This document shows positions 22,996 through 24,241 of a DNA stretch of 24,241 bases, in pieces; within the stretch, counting starts at the first letter, position 1, and every line of letters starts with the position of its first letter. The notes under the pieces were generated by a model, which searched no databases, had not been told where the DNA came from, and saw nothing but the letters and a program-made list of their open reading frames with translations. Source of the stretch: JBECKR01 sp040235415. GTDB lineage: Bacteria; Acidobacteriota; Polarisedimenticolia; Polarisedimenticolales; Polarisedimenticolaceae. The position numbers and the translations under genes were made by a program. The stretch spans positions 1-24,241 of the forward strand of contig JBECKR010000024.1 in the NCBI GenBank assembly GCA_040235415.1, written 5' to 3'.

Positions 22996-24241
22996 CTAGG
23001 CCTCCTGCCGCCCGGAGTCGGACTCGAGCCGCTCCACGAGCCCGACGTCGTAGCGACCCGAGACGAACCGCTCGTCCCGCAGCACCGTGAGGTGGAACGG
23101 GACGGTCGTGCGGACCCCCTCGATTCTGAGCGCCGAGAGCGCGGCGCGCCCGGCCTCGATCGCGCCCGCGCGGTCCGCGGCGTGGACCACCAGCTTGCCG
23201 ATCATCGAATCGTAGTGCGGCGGGATGTGCCATCCGGAACGGACGGCCGAATCCCAGCGGACGCGCGCGCCGCCGACGGAATCCGGCGGCGGCTCGAACG
23301 CCGTGATCGTTCCGGGGTCGGGCCGGAAGCCGCGCGCGGGGTCCTCGGCGTTGATGCGAAACTCGATCGCGTGGCCCTCGATTCGGACGTCGCGCTGCCG
23401 CAGGGAGAGCCGGTGCATCGCGGCGACGCGAAGCTGTGCGGCGACGAGGTCCACGCCGGTGACCATCTCGGTCACGGGATGTTCCACCTGCAGTCGCGTG
23501 TTCATCTCCATGAAGTACAACTCACCCTCCGGCGAGCGCAGGAACTCGACCGTCCCGGCGTTGCGGTACTCGACGGACGCGACCGCGCGGGCGACCCGCT
23601 CCCCGAACGATTCCCGTGTCGCGGGGTCGACGGCGGGCGACGGCGCCTCCTCGAGAAGCTTCTGGTGCTTGCGCTGCACGGAGCACTCCCTTTCCCCGAG
23701 GTGCACGCCGGCCCCGAAGGCGTCGCACAGGACCTGGAACTCGACGTGGCGCCCGCCGACGACGAGGCGCTCGAGGTAAAGCCCCGGATTCCCGAACGCC
23801 TTCTCCGCTTCGGCCGACGCCTCGACGAAAGCGGCGCGAAGCTCGCGCTCGTCGCCGCAGCGTCGCATCCCCCGGCCGCCGCCGCCGGCGACGGCCTTGA
23901 GCAGCACCGGATAACCCACCTCGGCGGCGCGCCGTGCGGCGTCGGCTCCGTCCGCGAGCGTGCCGTCCGATCCCGGAATCGTCGGCAGCCCGGCGGCGGC
24001 CATGGTCCGCTTCGCCTCCGCCTTGTCGCCCATTCGGCGGATCGCGGACGAGGTCGGGCCGATGAACGCCAGCCCGTGTTGGACGCAGCGGGCCGCGAAC
24101 ACCGCGTTCTCCGACAGGAAGCCGTAGCCGGGGTGGATCGCCTCGGCGCCGGTCTCCTTCGCCGCCTCCAGGATGCGGTCGATCCGGAGGTACGACTCGG
24201 TCGAGGGGGGCGGCCCGATCCGGCGGGCCTCGTGCGCCATC
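22996..24241 (-). CDS. accC: Acetyl/acyl-CoA carboxylase biotin carboxylase subunit, N-terminus cut by window edge
   Basis: Biotin carboxylase uses ATP and bicarbonate to carboxylate the biotin of the carrier protein. About 415 residues are visible and the frame is still open at the right edge. The first visible block, AHEARRIGPPPSTESYL, normally lies about 50-60 residues into the protein, so the true start is outside. ATP-grasp features include IHPGYGFLSENA, FIGPTSSAIRRMGDKAEAK, LLKAVAGGGGRGMR (glycine-rich loop), GERECSVQRKHQKLLEEAPS and the catalytic EMNTRLQVEHPVTEMVTG. The C-terminal domain has FRINAEDPARGFRPDPGTI and YDSMIGKLVVH. No biotinyl domain is fused; the carrier is a separate gene two downstream. 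The stop touches the carboxyltransferase start, so the three subunits form one operon. Confidence 0.95.
   Translation of the reverse strand, partial: MAHEARRIGPPPSTESYLRIDRILEAAKETGAEAIHPGYGFLSENAVFAARCVQHGLAFIGPTSSAIRRMGDKAEAKRTMAAAGLPTIPGSDGTLADGADAARRAAEVGYPVLLKAVAGGGGRGMRRCGDERELRAAFVEASAEAEKAFGNPGLYLERLVVGGRHVEFQVLCDAFGAGVHLGERECSVQRKHQKLLEEAPSPAVDPATRESFGERVARAVASVEYRNAGTVEFLRSPEGELYFMEMNTRLQVEHPVTEMVTGVDLVAAQLRVAAMHRLSLRQRDVRIEGHAIEFRINAEDPARGFRPDPGTITAFEPPPDSVGGARVRWDSAVRSGWHIPPHYDSMIGKLVVHAADRAGAIEAGRAALSALRIEGVRTTVPFHLTVLRDERFVSGRYDVGLVERLESDSGRQEA

Noticed and set aside
21254..23233. A 659-codon minus-strand frame overlapping the carboxyltransferase
   Set aside because: Arg/Gly/Ala-rich alternative frame of the same strand; the true frame has all carboxyltransferase motifs.

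Overview
This is a very GC-rich window of bacterial chromosome in which 16 of 17 genes lie on the minus strand. It carries almost no non-coding DNA, with no tRNA or rRNA gene, no mobile element and no CRISPR array. A TamB-type envelope protein points to a diderm (Gram-negative-type) cell. The 7TM-HD phosphodiesterase next to phoH and ybeY, the DksA-type regulator, PPDK and the GcdA-like carboxyltransferase together suggest an Acidobacteriota- or Myxococcota/Desulfobacterota-like lineage. That placement is inference only; no phylogenetic marker was compared.

Layout in the direction of transcription (right to left). (1) 24241-20667: an acyl-CoA carboxylase operon of biotin carboxylase (cut by the window edge), carboxyltransferase and biotin carrier protein. 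(2) 19738-20652: the only plus-strand gene, an exported PQQ/beta-propeller-like protein of unknown role. It converges on the carrier gene and diverges from hisS. (3) 19636-16590: hisS-aspS, joined by a TGATG overlap. (4) 16420-9587: phoH-pgpH-ybeY-corC-era-recO, a widely conserved RNA/ribosome maturation and repair cluster in which nearly every junction is an ATGA overlap or touches. (5) 9534-5837: ppdK-rimK. (6) 5667-1: dksA-rlmI-tamB, starting from a near-consensus sigma-70 promoter at 5739-5767 and running off the left edge inside tamB.

Functionally the window is mostly housekeeping. It covers aminoacyl-tRNA supply (hisS, aspS), rRNA processing and ribosome maturation (ybeY, era, phoH, rlmI, rimK), recombinational repair (recO), cyclic-dinucleotide turnover (pgpH), PEP/pyruvate balance (ppdK), acyl-CoA carboxylation, stringent-type transcription control (dksA) and outer-membrane biogenesis (tamB). 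I found no clear new multi-gene system. The most unusual items are a DksA homologue with a long Lys/Ser/Ala-rich N-terminal tail and an acidic C-terminal tail, a biotin carrier protein that looks like a duplicated barrel-sandwich fold with one dead copy, and the uncharacterised exported PQQ-like protein opposite hisS.
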